From assembly GCA_022616435.1 (NCBI GenBank), contig JAKEET010000013.1:1-64000 (forward strand): a DNA stretch of 64,000 bases, read 5' to 3'. Source of the DNA: Gemmataceae bacterium. Lineage in GTDB: Bacteria; Planctomycetota; Planctomycetia; Gemmatales; Gemmataceae. Positions 24,614-33,623 of the stretch are shown here, in pieces. Below the pieces are notes generated by a model that saw nothing but the letters and a program-made list of their open reading frames with translations, was not told the origin of the DNA and made no database searches. Made by a program: the position numbers and the translations under genes. Within the stretch, counting starts at the first letter, position 1. Every line of letters begins with the position of its first letter.

Positions 24614-26893
24614 CTAAAGGTCTTTGTCGAACACGACGGCATCCGTGGACGCCCTCTGGGGCACCCCCTCCACCAGGGCGGTCGCCGTGATGGTTGCCTT
24701 TCCCTCCGCAGTTCCCGCGACGGCTTCTCCGGTCTGGCTGTTGATCCTCATGACGTTGGAGTCCGAAGACTGCCAAGTCGCCTTGACGACCGTGTTCGTG
24801 CCTTTGATTGAAGCTTGAAAATTGCACCAGGCGCCGCAGTTCACCCTCGGACGGATTGGATAGATTTCGATCGAGGGCGTTTCGGGACCTGGCTTGGCCA
24901 ATTTGCGCAGAAACACGGTGACCGTGTCCCCTGCCGCCACCGCAGGGTAGGCCGGCTGCCAAACGATATTTCGTTTGGCCGCGTTCACGTGGTACTTACC
25001 GTCCGCGAGCCCCTCGAAACGGACGATGCCTCCGGCATTGGTGTCGGCGTTCGGTTTCTTGGTCGGTCCCGTTGCGAGTCCGACCGTGGCGCCCTGCACC
25101 GGCTTGCCGGCTTCGTCGTGGACGTGCACTTCCATGCTGCCCGTGCCGGTTTGCGGTCCACCGGGCCCCTCCACCGTGACAGTGGTCTCACCCGAGACGG
25201 TGACTTGGGGCGCGTCAAGAACCGCCTTGATCGTTGCCGTCCCAGGTGAGTCCCCCGCCGTCGCGAGTCCCTTGGTGGATTTCTCGTCGCTGATCGCCAC
25301 GACTTCGTTATCCGAGGACCAGGTTGCGTGCTTGGTGACGTTCACTTTCTTCGAACCGGTGACCAACCACGCTTCGAATGGCTGCCGCCCGCCGCAGGGC
25401 ATCTTCGGATCGGCTGGCTCGATCTTGAGCGTGCCGGTTTGCGCGGCTGGGTCCCCACCCCCGCCTCCTGCCACCGCGGCTTTCAGCGCCTTGGCCATCG
25501 CCGCCTGGGTCGCAGGCCCGGCGACGCCGTCGGCCGCCAGGCCGTTGTCCTTTTGAAACTGCTTGAGTGCCGTCGAAGTTTTTGGGCCCATGATGCCGTC
25601 AATCGGGCCGGGATCGTAGCCAACCTTCTTGAGTGCCTTTTGAAGGCCCAGAATGACATCCTTGCTCTTGCCAGACGGCGGCGCGACGGGAGGCGGTGCC
25701 GGCAGCGGTGTGGGTCCAGGCACGGTCGGTCGAGGTGTCGGAAGCACTGGCCCAGGCGGTATGATCTCGACTTGCTCGCCTTTGGGCGGCGTTGTCACTG
25801 AAGTCGTCGGCGCCCCACCGGTTTGGCCGTTCATGTCACCGATCGTGCTCGGGTCCTTGGCGCCAAGCTTCTCGGGCTTGACAGTGACGATGGCCTCGCC
25901 GTTGCCGTTCGGACCCGACGCGATGATTCTCACCGTTCCAGCCGATTTCCCGGCAATGTTGACCAAGTGCTGAGCGGGATTGAACGTCACAATATCGGGT
26001 GGTACTTGACTCCAGCTCACATCCTTCACGATCTCGCCGGCGGTTCCATCGGGGAGCAGGCGCCGGGCGGTGAAGATGACCGGCTCGCCAATTGCGATGT
26101 AGGCGCTCGGCGGAACGACCATGAGCGTCCGCGCTTGTGGCTTGGGCTCTGCGCCGCCCCGCACCGTGACCGTGGCTGTAGCCTTGCGATTGCCATGCTT
26201 GGCCGTGATGATTGCCGTTCCCGCGGACTTCGTCTGGATAATTCCGTTGCCAGCGATGGCGGCGACCGCGGGCTTGTCGGAGGTCCAAACCACGACGTTG
26301 GTCAGGTCTTCATCGGGCCAACCGGGAAACTTGCCGGTCGCCCGGAACTGCACCGGCGGCCCGCACATGACGTCGTAGCCGCCTGGATCAAGGATGATCT
26401 GTTCCAGCACCGGCTCGGGCGGCTTGGACGGAGCGCCGGTTACGATCACGCTCGTCGAATTGCTGACGTTGGTGTACTTCATGTGCACGGCCATGATCTT
26501 CGCCGAGCCGGTGCGCACCCCCGTGCCACTTCCGTTGCCGGACACCAGGAGAATGTCGGCCGGGCCGCCACTCCACATGCACTCGCCGGTTACGGGCCGG
26601 CTGGACCCATCGGAGTACTTGCCCATCACGCTGACTTGAACACTCTCGCCGACCGCGATCGAGTTCTTGTTCGGAATGAGTGTGATCGATTCCAGAACCG
26701 GCGCCGTCGGCTTGGGAGGGGTGATGTCCGGCGGCGCGTTGGTATTCGGCGAATCCTGCCAGTCCGGCGGGAGTTCGAGGCCGCCGCCAGGCGCATCGGC
26801 GGACTGGGACGGCGGCGTGGGGCTCTTGCTGGTCGGTGGCGCTGCGTCGGCTGTGCTCAGATCATTCCAAAGCTTCCGCATATTGAATGCCAT
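24614..26893 (-). CDS. Tagged multidomain protein: Ig-like (Big) repeats and a peptidoglycan-binding domain
   Basis: The 759-residue product starts MAFNMRKLWNDLSTA, an N-terminal segment shared with the next gene upstream, followed by a Pro-rich linker and GGGLELPPDWQ. Then come several Big_2-like beta domains (e.g. PVLESITLIPNKNSIAVGES), a PG_binding_1 domain near residue 430 (LQKALKKVGYDPGPIDGIMG), another Big-like domain, a carboxypeptidase-regulatory-like domain (MEVHVHDEAGKPVQGATVGL), and a final Big domain. No classical signal peptide is present although the domains are extracytoplasmic types. The DNA leader before the start also matches that of the gene at 27427. Confidence 0.85.
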   Translation of the reverse strand: MAFNMRKLWNDLSTADAAPPTSKSPTPPSQSADAPGGGLELPPDWQDSPNTNAPPDITPPKPTAPVLESITLIPNKNSIAVGESVQVSVMGKYSDGSSRPVTGECMWSGGPADILLVSGNGSGTGVRTGSAKIMAVHMKYTNVSNSTSVIVTGAPSKPPEPVLEQIILDPGGYDVMCGPPVQFRATGKFPGWPDEDLTNVVVWTSDKPAVAAIAGNGIIQTKSAGTAIITAKHGNRKATATVTVRGGAEPKPQARTLMVVPPSAYIAIGEPVIFTARRLLPDGTAGEIVKDVSWSQVPPDIVTFNPAQHLVNIAGKSAGTVRIIASGPNGNGEAIVTVKPEKLGAKDPSTIGDMNGQTGGAPTTSVTTPPKGEQVEIIPPGPVLPTPRPTVPGPTPLPAPPPVAPPSGKSKDVILGLQKALKKVGYDPGPIDGIMGPKTSTALKQFQKDNGLAADGVAGPATQAAMAKALKAAVAGGGGGDPAAQTGTLKIEPADPKMPCGGRQPFEAWLVTGSKKVNVTKHATWSSDNEVVAISDEKSTKGLATAGDSPGTATIKAVLDAPQVTVSGETTVTVEGPGGPQTGTGSMEVHVHDEAGKPVQGATVGLATGPTKKPNADTNAGGIVRFEGLADGKYHVNAAKRNIVWQPAYPAVAAGDTVTVFLRKLAKPGPETPSIEIYPIRPRVNCGAWCNFQASIKGTNTVVKATWQSSDSNVMRINSQTGEAVAGTAEGKATITATALVEGVPQRASTDAVVFDKDL

Positions 26894-26939
26894 GATGCTG
26901 CTCCACACAGGTTGACCTTGCTCACCGGTCGCTTTTTTT

Positions 26940-27427
26940 TCAAGGCTCGGGAGTCTGAAACACCGGTAAGTCTTCGTCGTTCCACTCCGTGGAGCGCCTC
27001 AGATTGATAAGCACTGTGGGACACAAGCCCGCGTGAACCACAACCGGGTTGCCCCCATACGGCGTCGGTATGAAAGGCATGTTGTTGGGCGGAAACGCTG
27101 TAATGGTGTAGGATCGCTGAGGCTTGGTACCCAGCTTGAGTGGGACAGTGACGCTTCCGCTGCCACCCGTCTGAGCGAAGACAATGCTTTTATCTTCAGT
27201 GCCTTCAACGTGGACAGACGCTCCCGATAGATTGAAGCCTTCGGCGGTAACGGTGACCCTGACACTAGCCGAAAACTCGATCGGCGGGGCGCCGCCGGAG
27301 CTGAGGAGGATATCGATCTCCTTGGACGCACCGGCTTCGCCTGCCAGTCCGGCGGGAGTTCGAGGCCGCCAGCGGGCGCGCCCGCCGTGTTCAAATCATT
27401 CCACAAATTCCGCATATTGATGCTCAT
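26940..27427 (-). pseudogene. Tagged protein with a -1 frameshift (paralogous N-terminus)
   Basis: ATG 27427 gives MSINMRNLWNDLNTA and then GGLELPPDWQ, matching the N-terminus of the gene at 26893. After DWQ (about 27350) this frame turns into low-complexity Ser/Arg. The -1 frame is instead open and protein-like to TGA 26940: GASKEIDILLSSGGAPPIEF, VRVTVTAEGFNLSGASVHVE, FIPTPYGGNPVVVHAGLCP, ending LPVFQTPEP. Joined, the product would be about 162 residues with a beta-sandwich-like body. The 488-base span is one base short of whole codons, so a single-base deletion (real or an assembly error) explains it. Programmed frameshifting is possible but has no slippery run that I can see. Confidence 0.75.
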
Positions 27428-27510
27428 GATTCTGCTCCACACACGATGACCTTGCGGCCTCAGATCTCGATCTGCGATACGCGCTGATTTGGATCACCTG
27501 TCGTCAGTTG

Positions 27511-27546
27511 CCTCGGTCTGAAGCTGGAGGGAGCTTGGGACCGAGG
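27511..27546. terminator. Stem-loop between tagged genes
   Basis: CCTCGGTC (27511-27518) pairs with GACCGAGG (27539-27546), with an inner AAGCT/AGCTT pairing. It lies 32 bases past the stop of the 528-aa gene and before the next tagged gene. No T run follows, so it is a terminator or processing signal only by position. Confidence 0.45.
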
Positions 27547-27577
27547 CAGTCGGTGGAACTACGGCCGCCTCCGTCGA

Positions 27578-29164
27578 TCAGAGTTGGTGGATGCCGGTCG
27601 TCCAGGTTTCTTTCGCCTTCAGGTAGGCGGCGGCCGCGCTCGCTGCCTGCTGGATCTTGGCGTGGCCCTGGGCGCCCTGGACGGCCTGGCGCGCGTTCTC
27701 GGCCCAGGCAAACTCGCTATAGCCCTTGTTGTGGATCGGCTGGACGTTCGCGTTGGGGCTCGCTTTCAAGCGGTTGTTCAGCACGTTGCCTTGGCCAATG
27801 GCGCCGGTGCGCGCCCCCTCCATCATGGCGACGGCCTTATCGATCTCCGCTTGTAGCGCGTCTTTCTTCTGCTTCTCCTTGCCCGCCTCCTCCGCCTTCT
27901 TTTGCTTCTGGCGAGTCCGCGCCGTCTGGATCAGGGCGTCGATCATACCTCGCCACGCGCCAGGCGCGTCTTTGCCCATCGCGACATTCTCGGATTCGGC
28001 CTGCCAGCAGTCGACGATCTTGTTGTACTCCTCCGTCGATCGGAATGGCCGAAGCTCGCCGTCCAGCCCGCTCGCGGCCATGCACGTGTGCAGGTCGTCC
28101 CGGCAGTCCTCGAACTTCCTCATTTCCTCGTTGACGCGATCGGTGGCCTCTTGCGAGGTCTCCCCGTTCTCGTCCACAAGCGACTGCACAAGCTCCTCGA
28201 CACCGGCGCCGACGTCGACACCGGTTTCCTCCTTGACCTTGTCGAGGACTTCGCTGGTCTTGTCAGCGATGTTTTCCGCCGTCTTGCTCTCGGCGGTCCA
28301 CTCGGCCCCCTTGACGGCGGCATCCTTGACGAACTGAGGCGCGTACTTCTCAACGGCCGCCTCGATCTGCGGCCCCCCCTTCTCAAGGGCGGCTATGAGG
28401 CGCATCAGGTCCTTGCCGGCTCTCACATTGAAGAACTCGAATTTGCCGTCGGCATAGCGGCCGATGCACAGCACGAACAGTTCCCAGCTCACCACTTCCT
28501 GGTCGACGTTGAGCGACGGGCCGTCGTTGATCTCCACCTTGATGCCGACTTTGCCCGTTCCCATGATCGAGATCGTGGTTGCCTCGACCTCCCAGCCATT
28601 TTTCTCGCCGTACATGACGCTCAGCGCCTTGTTAGGGACGCTCAACTCGATCGAGCCGTATGGCCCCGCGGTCACCTCCTTCGAGGTACCGCCGACGCCT
28701 AACTCGACAGAGCCCGCCCCCGTCACCCCGATGGACCCGCCCGAGGAGTCCCCAAAGACTGCTGTCCCCTCCACCGAAACCTTGAAGTCCCCCTTCACGT
28801 AGCAGGGGATAACCCACACCATGAAGTTTGTCCCGCCCACGGGGAACTTTTTCTCGTGCTTGATCGTGAGATTGGCGCCGTCCTTGGTTGCCCTCAGTCC
28901 GACGGAGGTGTCGCCCTTGCCGGCCTCTGCGCCCAGACCATCGGCGCCAGGCTTGTCGGTCTTGCGCGCCTCCACGCCTTGACCTTTGCCGGCCGCAGCT
29001 TTTCCATTGCCCGCGGCCTTTGCATTACCCGCGGCGGTGTTAGATTCTACTTCCGAATCGCCCCTCTCCGCCACGGCGACGGCCGAAACGCCATTGGCAG
29101 CCGCTCGCTCCTTCTCATATTTCTCCTGGACGTATTTGAAAAACGCGGACATCGCTTTCGCCAT
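27578..29164 (-). CDS. Tagged protein of unknown function, 528 aa
   Basis: ATG 29164 has GGAGGGAA upstream. The chain opens MAKAMSAFFKYVQEKYEKE, a helical segment shared with the small gene at 29669. A low-complexity Ala/Gly/Lys linker (about 25-95) follows, then a beta-rich central region (about 100-230: KHEKKFPVGGTNFMVWVIPC, GGSIGVTGAGSVELGVGGTS). The C-terminal half is long and helical (DKTSEVLDKVKEETGVDVG, RQKQKKAEEAGKEKQKKDAL). No signal peptide or TM segment is visible. I recognise no family. The beta region with a single Cys pair and the helical tail give no enzymatic hint. Confidence 0.8.
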   Translation of the reverse strand: MAKAMSAFFKYVQEKYEKERAAANGVSAVAVAERGDSEVESNTAAGNAKAAGNGKAAAGKGQGVEARKTDKPGADGLGAEAGKGDTSVGLRATKDGANLTIKHEKKFPVGGTNFMVWVIPCYVKGDFKVSVEGTAVFGDSSGGSIGVTGAGSVELGVGGTSKEVTAGPYGSIELSVPNKALSVMYGEKNGWEVEATTISIMGTGKVGIKVEINDGPSLNVDQEVVSWELFVLCIGRYADGKFEFFNVRAGKDLMRLIAALEKGGPQIEAAVEKYAPQFVKDAAVKGAEWTAESKTAENIADKTSEVLDKVKEETGVDVGAGVEELVQSLVDENGETSQEATDRVNEEMRKFEDCRDDLHTCMAASGLDGELRPFRSTEEYNKIVDCWQAESENVAMGKDAPGAWRGMIDALIQTARTRQKQKKAEEAGKEKQKKDALQAEIDKAVAMMEGARTGAIGQGNVLNNRLKASPNANVQPIHNKGYSEFAWAENARQAVQGAQGHAKIQQAASAAAAYLKAKETWTTGIHQL

Positions 29165-29394
29165 GGTTCTTCCCTCCAAACGACGGTCGACCAGGTCCGC
29201 ACTAGAATGAAACGGCCATCGCTCCGGGCGCGCAGACCAATCGTCCGGAAGATGCCGCGTAGAACCGATTTCAATCCGCTCCAACTACCAAAGAAACCGA
29301 AGTCTCTTCCATTCCATGCGGCGAGGCGCAATTCGCGCAACAAGAAAATGGGAGCGATTTATTCGTGACGAGACTAGCAAGTGAATTGGACAGC

Positions 29395-29669
29395 TCAGGG
29401 ATTGACTTGTTCCAGCCAGGCATTGAGTGCGCCGCCTTCGCGTAGGCGCTCGCGGACGCGGCCCCAGTAGACCCGAAATGCGTGCGGTTCCTCGCCAAGC
29501 TCGAGGGCTGCGTTGCCGGCGAAGGGGCCGCGGTTGACGCGCCGGTGTGCGCGGACGCATCTGCCGCCCGAGCGCCCGACCCGGCGCCCGCGACCGCTTT
29601 GGTCCCCGCGAGCTTGGCCGCATGGTGTTCCTGGATGTGCTTGAAAAGGACGCGCATGTGCTTTGCCAT
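29395..29669 (-). pseudogene. Small tagged protein with a -1 frameshift
   Basis: ATG 29669 gives MAKHMRVLFKHIQEHHAAKL, matching the N-terminus of the 528-aa protein, followed by an Ala-rich linker. Within the linker (about 29510-29540) the coding signal moves to the -1 frame, which ends LELGEEPHAFRVYWGRVRER and ALNAWLEQVNP at TGA 29395. In that frame the second codon position is the least GC-rich, as expected of real coding. The 275-base span lacks one base for whole codons; corrected, the product is about 91 residues. The upstream frame alone would run on to 29271 with a poor-looking tail. A sequencing error and a true mutation cannot be separated here. Confidence 0.62.
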
Positions 29670-29859
29670 GGTTCTCGCCCTCGAAAATGTCTCGGCACGT
29701 GGTGGTCGCTATCTCTATCACGCATACCGACCAACCAGCCCGACACGATTTCTTGAAGGATTGATGAGGAATTGAGCGTCTCGTCATGGCGCGGCCCCGA
29801 CCGTCTTGAATCTCCACGAATCGCGTGCGACAATCGTGGCATCTGGAAGGAGGAATCCC

Positions 29860-30108
29860 ATGCCCCGGCGATTCTTGGCGTTCGTGGCGCAGGCGGCCGT
29901 GTTGCTGCTGCTGGCGCGCCTTCCTGCCGCGACGGCGGGCAATCCAAAGCCGATGACTTTCGAGGAACTCAAGGTGGCGTTCCCCAAGGTGACGGCCAAC
30001 ACCACGGGCAACTTCGACACGCTTCAGAAATGGTGGCAGGAGAACGGCGGCCGCGTGACGCTTCACGATCCGTGGCTGGCGTTCCTGGCCAAGCAGAAGA
30101 TCGATTAG
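29860..30108 (+). CDS. Small exported protein, 82 aa
   Basis: ATG 29860 has a strong AAGGAGG nine bases upstream. A signal peptide (MPRRFLAFVAQAAVLLLLAR, cleaved near ATAG) leads to a ~55-residue mature chain: MTFEELKVAFPKVTANTTG, FDTLQKWWQENGGRVTLHDP, WLAFLAKQKID. No family recognised. It diverges from the tagged cluster and ends 48 bases before a tRNA gene. Confidence 0.72.
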   Translation: MPRRFLAFVAQAAVLLLLARLPAATAGNPKPMTFEELKVAFPKVTANTTGNFDTLQKWWQENGGRVTLHDPWLAFLAKQKID

Positions 30109-30156
30109 AGGAGGAAGCGATGATACGCGATGGCATACGTCGGTCTGCCTTCATTT

Positions 30157-30229
30157 CCTCCCGTAGCTCAGCGGTCAGAGCGTGGGCCTTATAAGCCCGT
30201 GGTCGCGGGTTCGAGTCCCGCCGGGAGGA
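30157..30229 (+). tRNA. tRNA-Ile (anticodon UAU)
   Basis: A 73-nt cloverleaf: acceptor CCTCCCG/CGGGAGG, D-stem GCTC/GAGC, anticodon stem TGGGC/GCCCG around CTTATAA (anticodon TAT), T-stem GCGGG/CCCGC with loop TTCGAGT, discriminator A. CCA is not encoded. It should decode AUA, a rare codon in such GC-rich DNA. A mobile-looking palindromic element follows within 50 bases. Confidence 0.93.
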
Positions 30230-30273
30230 CCTCCCGCCATTGACGATCAGGTTGCCGAAACGCGTGCTGCGTG

Positions 30274-30378
30274 GCATGCTTTCGCGGCTCCCACGCGACG
30301 CAGAGATTTCTGGACCAACACCGCGAAAGCATGCGGGGTGTCGCCGCGAACAGCATGCTTTCGCCGTGATGGTCCAGA
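30274..30378. repeat. Nested inverted-repeat element next to the tRNA
   Basis: GCATGCTTTCGCGG (30274-30287) is inverted exactly at 30321-30334 and repeated directly with one change at 30353-30366. TCTGGACCA (30309-30317) is inverted at 30370-30378. Together they form a long imperfect hairpin with a spare outer arm, MITE-like, in the 237-bp gap between the tRNA and the DUF502 gene. No transposase is present in the element. Confidence 0.8.
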
Positions 30379-30466
30379 TGCTTCACGTGTGGCGAACGAT
30401 CGGCGAAAGGCCACCCTCCAATATCGCGCCTATCAATCTGACCGGGCAATAGCCGCCTGACAGAAA

Positions 30467-31063
30467 TCACGCCGAAACTGATTCCTTCGGCCACGTCTCC
30501 CGAAGCCCGATGCCAAGCCGGCCGAGATCGTCCAGGGCAGCCGAGACCGAGATGGCCACGAGCTGGACCCGGTCGGGCGCGACGATGTGCAGCGTCCCGA
30601 CCATCGCCTTGGGCACCCCTGGGACGAAGACGACGTGACGGCCGTCGGCGAGCGTATCGGTCAGGAAGCCGAGCTGCCACGAAGCCTCGAGGCGGACCAG
30701 CACGGTCTTGACGGGATGCTTGCCTTCGACGCCCACCAGGTTGGCGCCGACGTTCTTCATCAGGGCGTAGCCCGGCACGAACAGGGCGATGCGCTCCGCA
30801 CGCTCGCCCAGGCGCCGGATGATGGCGGCCTCCGCGACCAGTCCGGCGACAAAGCAGGCGCCCACCAGGCCGAGCACGGCGCATGCCAGGGCCAGCGACA
30901 CGCCGCCGACCGACTTGTCCGGCAGCCACTCGAACACCGGGGCAATGACCTTGAGGGCGATGTCGACGGTCCAGGCGACGATGGCCCCGAGCACGACCAA
31001 CGGCACCAGGAACAGCAGTCCGCCGAGGATGGTCGCTTTCAGAAACCGGTACATGCCGCGCAT
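30467..31063 (-). CDS. DUF502 family membrane protein
   Basis: The 198-residue product starts MRGMYRFLKATILGGLLFLV at ATG 31063 (GGAGAG upstream; GTG 31084 is also possible). Two TM helices (about 8-34 and 53-80) are followed by a soluble beta domain. Family signatures include GLLFLVPLVVL, VPGYALMKNVGANLVG and VVFVPGVPKAMVGTLHIV. The function is not established. The patatin gene begins upstream on the same strand, and its stop lies 26 bases before this start, so the two may be co-transcribed. Confidence 0.88.
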   Translation of the reverse strand: MRGMYRFLKATILGGLLFLVPLVVLGAIVAWTVDIALKVIAPVFEWLPDKSVGGVSLALACAVLGLVGACFVAGLVAEAAIIRRLGERAERIALFVPGYALMKNVGANLVGVEGKHPVKTVLVRLEASWQLGFLTDTLADGRHVVFVPGVPKAMVGTLHIVAPDRVQLVAISVSAALDDLGRLGIGLRETWPKESVSA

Positions 31064-31089
31064 GGCAGGCTCTCCGTCAATCACGTTCG

Positions 31090-33597
31090 TCAGTCACGAT
31101 ACGTCCAGCGGCGCTCGTACATGCAGCCCGGCTCCAGGCTCAGCAAGGCGAATGCAGCAATCTGACCGTTTGGCGACACGATTTCGCTGGCCGGCACCAT
31201 GCGTTCCGGGCTGGAATCGTTGCCGGCCGGGTAGCGCAACAGTTCCATGCCCTGGTAGTGCTTGCCGTCGGGCAAGAGCAGCCAGCAGGTGAGCAGGGCC
31301 GTCTTGGCATCGACATCCATGGTCGCGCCTTTCAGAAACTGCGGGGGCGGCTCGCCCGTGACTTCGAACGACAGGTCCACGACATCCTGAGCGACCGCCT
31401 TGGTGAGATCGAAGGCCATGTCGAAAGCGGCGACCGGTTTGCCGTCGTCGGTTGCCTTATCCTGACCCGAGCGGAGCTCGGCCGGAAATCGGTCGGTCAG
31501 AGAACGCACCTGCGCCTTGGCGACCGACCCGCGGACACGGATCACGAACTCGCGAGCCGTTGGCCCGAGTTTCTTGACGCGCGTGCGACGGTAAGCGTAC
31601 GCATACGAGCGTTCATCAGCCTGCTTCGAACCGATTTTCCACGGACGGAAATCGAGGACCCGTGTGTCGGCGATCACCTCGAAGCCGCTGTAGTCCAGCG
31701 GCGCGAGTTCGCCTTTCTCTTGTGCCGCCATGCCTCGAAACGGCGCCGAGGGGCCCTCCTGAAGCAGCTTGCTCATCACCTCGAAGTCGCCGTTGTTCTG
31801 GGCCAAGCCCTCGATCAACCGCTGGATCACCTGGGACTGGCGATACCATTTGACGCCGTAGTAGGGCAGGACCAGGAGAATCGGGATCAGGAGCGGCACG
31901 TAGACGTACGAAGTCCAATCGCGGTAATCCAGCAGTGTGCTCCACAGCCGCCGACCGGCGGATTGCTGCAACTGCCGCGACTCCGCGGCTTCGAGCGCCG
32001 CTTTCGGCGCCGGCTTCGAACCCTTGTCGCTCGCCAAGGTTGCAGCCGCGACCGGGCGCGAGGGCTGCTTGGTCGCCGGTTCGTGACCCGGCAACGGGTC
32101 CCAGGGCGCCTGGGCCGGCATCGTCGCCCCGAACAGGTCCGCACGCGAGCGGCAGGCGCTGCGGCCGACGCAATAGCCGTGCTGCACCAGGCTGCGAATC
32201 TCCAACGGAGAGAAGCGATCCAGGTCGGTGCGGATGTCAGTCGCCATGCGCTGCACCTCGGGGTGCAGGGCGGTAGGATCCTCATCGGGTTCGACGACTT
32301 TGGTGATCGGCGCGAAGACAAACCCGGGGGTGCCGGTGAAGGTGTCGATTTCGAGCTGCCAGACGCGGTCCATGGCAATGTCGGTGGCGCGCATGGACGT
32401 CGTGATCAGTCCGCCGGCGCGGGCGTCGCTGGCGATCTTGAACTGCTTGCCGGCATCGCTGACCAGCACGGCGTCAAAGCAGGGATTGGGCGACCGGAAG
32501 CAGGACTGGCCGGTCGCCTGCCGGAAGGCCGCCTCCACCAGACGGCGGTTGAGCCACATCTGGTCGCCCGGCTCGATGGCGCCGGCGCCGTTGCGGGCAG
32601 CATGGAGCAACTGCTCGACGTCGGGATCAGGCGCCGACAGGCGGGCGAACACCGGCTCGCGGGCCAGGTTTTCGTTGTTCATCACGTCCCACAGGCCGTT
32701 GAGCAGACAGTCCACCGGCGCATCCGCCGACCCGGGGCCCGCGGCCTCGCGCGGCAGGTCGACCATCTGGGCCAGCCGGTGCAACGGCGTATCCTCGTTC
32801 GCCTGAGCCGCCGCCGCCAGCAGGCCGCGCACCTGGTCCGCGTCGGCGAGGTCCTCGCGGCGCAGGCGAATCTCGCGCGCCAGCAGCGATCGTTCCAGGC
32901 AGCGGAACATGCGCACGCCCAGGTTGTCGTAGACGCCGCCGTCCGTGAACGCGACGCGTCCGAAATGGCCTGGATCGGCCCCGACTTCCTCGCCGCGCAA
33001 TTCCAGCGGCGGGAAGAACCCGGGAAACGCCGACGAGGCGGTCACGGCCATGGGCACCGTCGCCAGTCCGGTGTGGATGCGGTCGAAGCGAAAACGCTGT
33101 CCGGGCAAGCGCCGCTGCATGAGCAGGCCTTCGCGCGTGAAGGCGCACAGGCAACCCTCGCTCAGGTTGGTCGCCAGGATGTACAGCCGCGGCCGCTCGG
33201 GCAACTGAAACAGGCAGGTGTCGCCGTACAGGTATTTGTCGTAGTGGTATTCGAGCAGCCCGGTGCGCGTCAGCCGGCGATTGGGGCCGAGCAACGCCAG
33301 CCGCCGCAGCCCCCGCAACGGCAACGCCAGCGGGTAGCGGCGCACGACCCGGTTGCGCACGTCGAGCCGCACGAAACGGAGCAGCTCCGCGGCGGCGGCG
33401 TCGAACTCGTGCAGCGAGCCATTGTAGCGGTCCCAGTTGAGCACCAGGTGGGCCGCCAGGATGCTGCCGCCCGAAACGGACGTGATGTGCGTCACGGACG
33501 GCAAGATGTCCGCCTCGCGGAGGAAGCGGACCATGCCCAGGTGAAAGAGGGTGGCTCGAAAGCCGCCCCCGGACAACGCCAGTCCGATGCGGTGCAT
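31090..33597 (-). CDS. Patatin-like phospholipase with a C-terminal membrane anchor
   Basis: Residues 1-230 are a patatin fold with the oxyanion loop LSGGGFRATLFHLG (8-21), the nucleophile S42 in SVSGG (the family G-x-S-x-G with the first Gly replaced by Ser), and the catalytic Asp near residue 219 in FTDGG. A middle region with no assigned domain is followed by one TM helix near residue 570 (YVYVPLLIPILLVLPYYG) and a C-terminal beta region. The likely reaction is acyl-ester hydrolysis of membrane lipids. ATG 33597 starts directly before the patatin core; the in-frame extension to 34047 carries a 15-bp tandem repeat and looks non-coding. Confidence 0.88.
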   Translation of the reverse strand: MHRIGLALSGGGFRATLFHLGMVRFLREADILPSVTHITSVSGGSILAAHLVLNWDRYNGSLHEFDAAAAELLRFVRLDVRNRVVRRYPLALPLRGLRRLALLGPNRRLTRTGLLEYHYDKYLYGDTCLFQLPERPRLYILATNLSEGCLCAFTREGLLMQRRLPGQRFRFDRIHTGLATVPMAVTASSAFPGFFPPLELRGEEVGADPGHFGRVAFTDGGVYDNLGVRMFRCLERSLLAREIRLRREDLADADQVRGLLAAAAQANEDTPLHRLAQMVDLPREAAGPGSADAPVDCLLNGLWDVMNNENLAREPVFARLSAPDPDVEQLLHAARNGAGAIEPGDQMWLNRRLVEAAFRQATGQSCFRSPNPCFDAVLVSDAGKQFKIASDARAGGLITTSMRATDIAMDRVWQLEIDTFTGTPGFVFAPITKVVEPDEDPTALHPEVQRMATDIRTDLDRFSPLEIRSLVQHGYCVGRSACRSRADLFGATMPAQAPWDPLPGHEPATKQPSRPVAAATLASDKGSKPAPKAALEAAESRQLQQSAGRRLWSTLLDYRDWTSYVYVPLLIPILLVLPYYGVKWYRQSQVIQRLIEGLAQNNGDFEVMSKLLQEGPSAPFRGMAAQEKGELAPLDYSGFEVIADTRVLDFRPWKIGSKQADERSYAYAYRRTRVKKLGPTAREFVIRVRGSVAKAQVRSLTDRFPAELRSGQDKATDDGKPVAAFDMAFDLTKAVAQDVVDLSFEVTGEPPPQFLKGATMDVDAKTALLTCWLLLPDGKHYQGMELLRYPAGNDSSPERMVPASEIVSPNGQIAAFALLSLEPGCMYERRWTYRD

Positions 33598-33623
33598 GTG
33601 CGCTCTCGCTTTCGGCGCTTTCG

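Noticed and set aside
23295-24962. N-terminal extension of the membrane protein frame to 24962
   Set aside because: It runs antisense through the HEAT/Pro-rich gene and is low complexity; a GTG with a good ribosome site at 23294 is the likely start.
24614-29669. Tagged cluster as a type VI or contractile injection system
   Set aside because: No sheath, tube, baseplate, PAAR or ATPase gene is present, so only a cargo-like role can be suggested.
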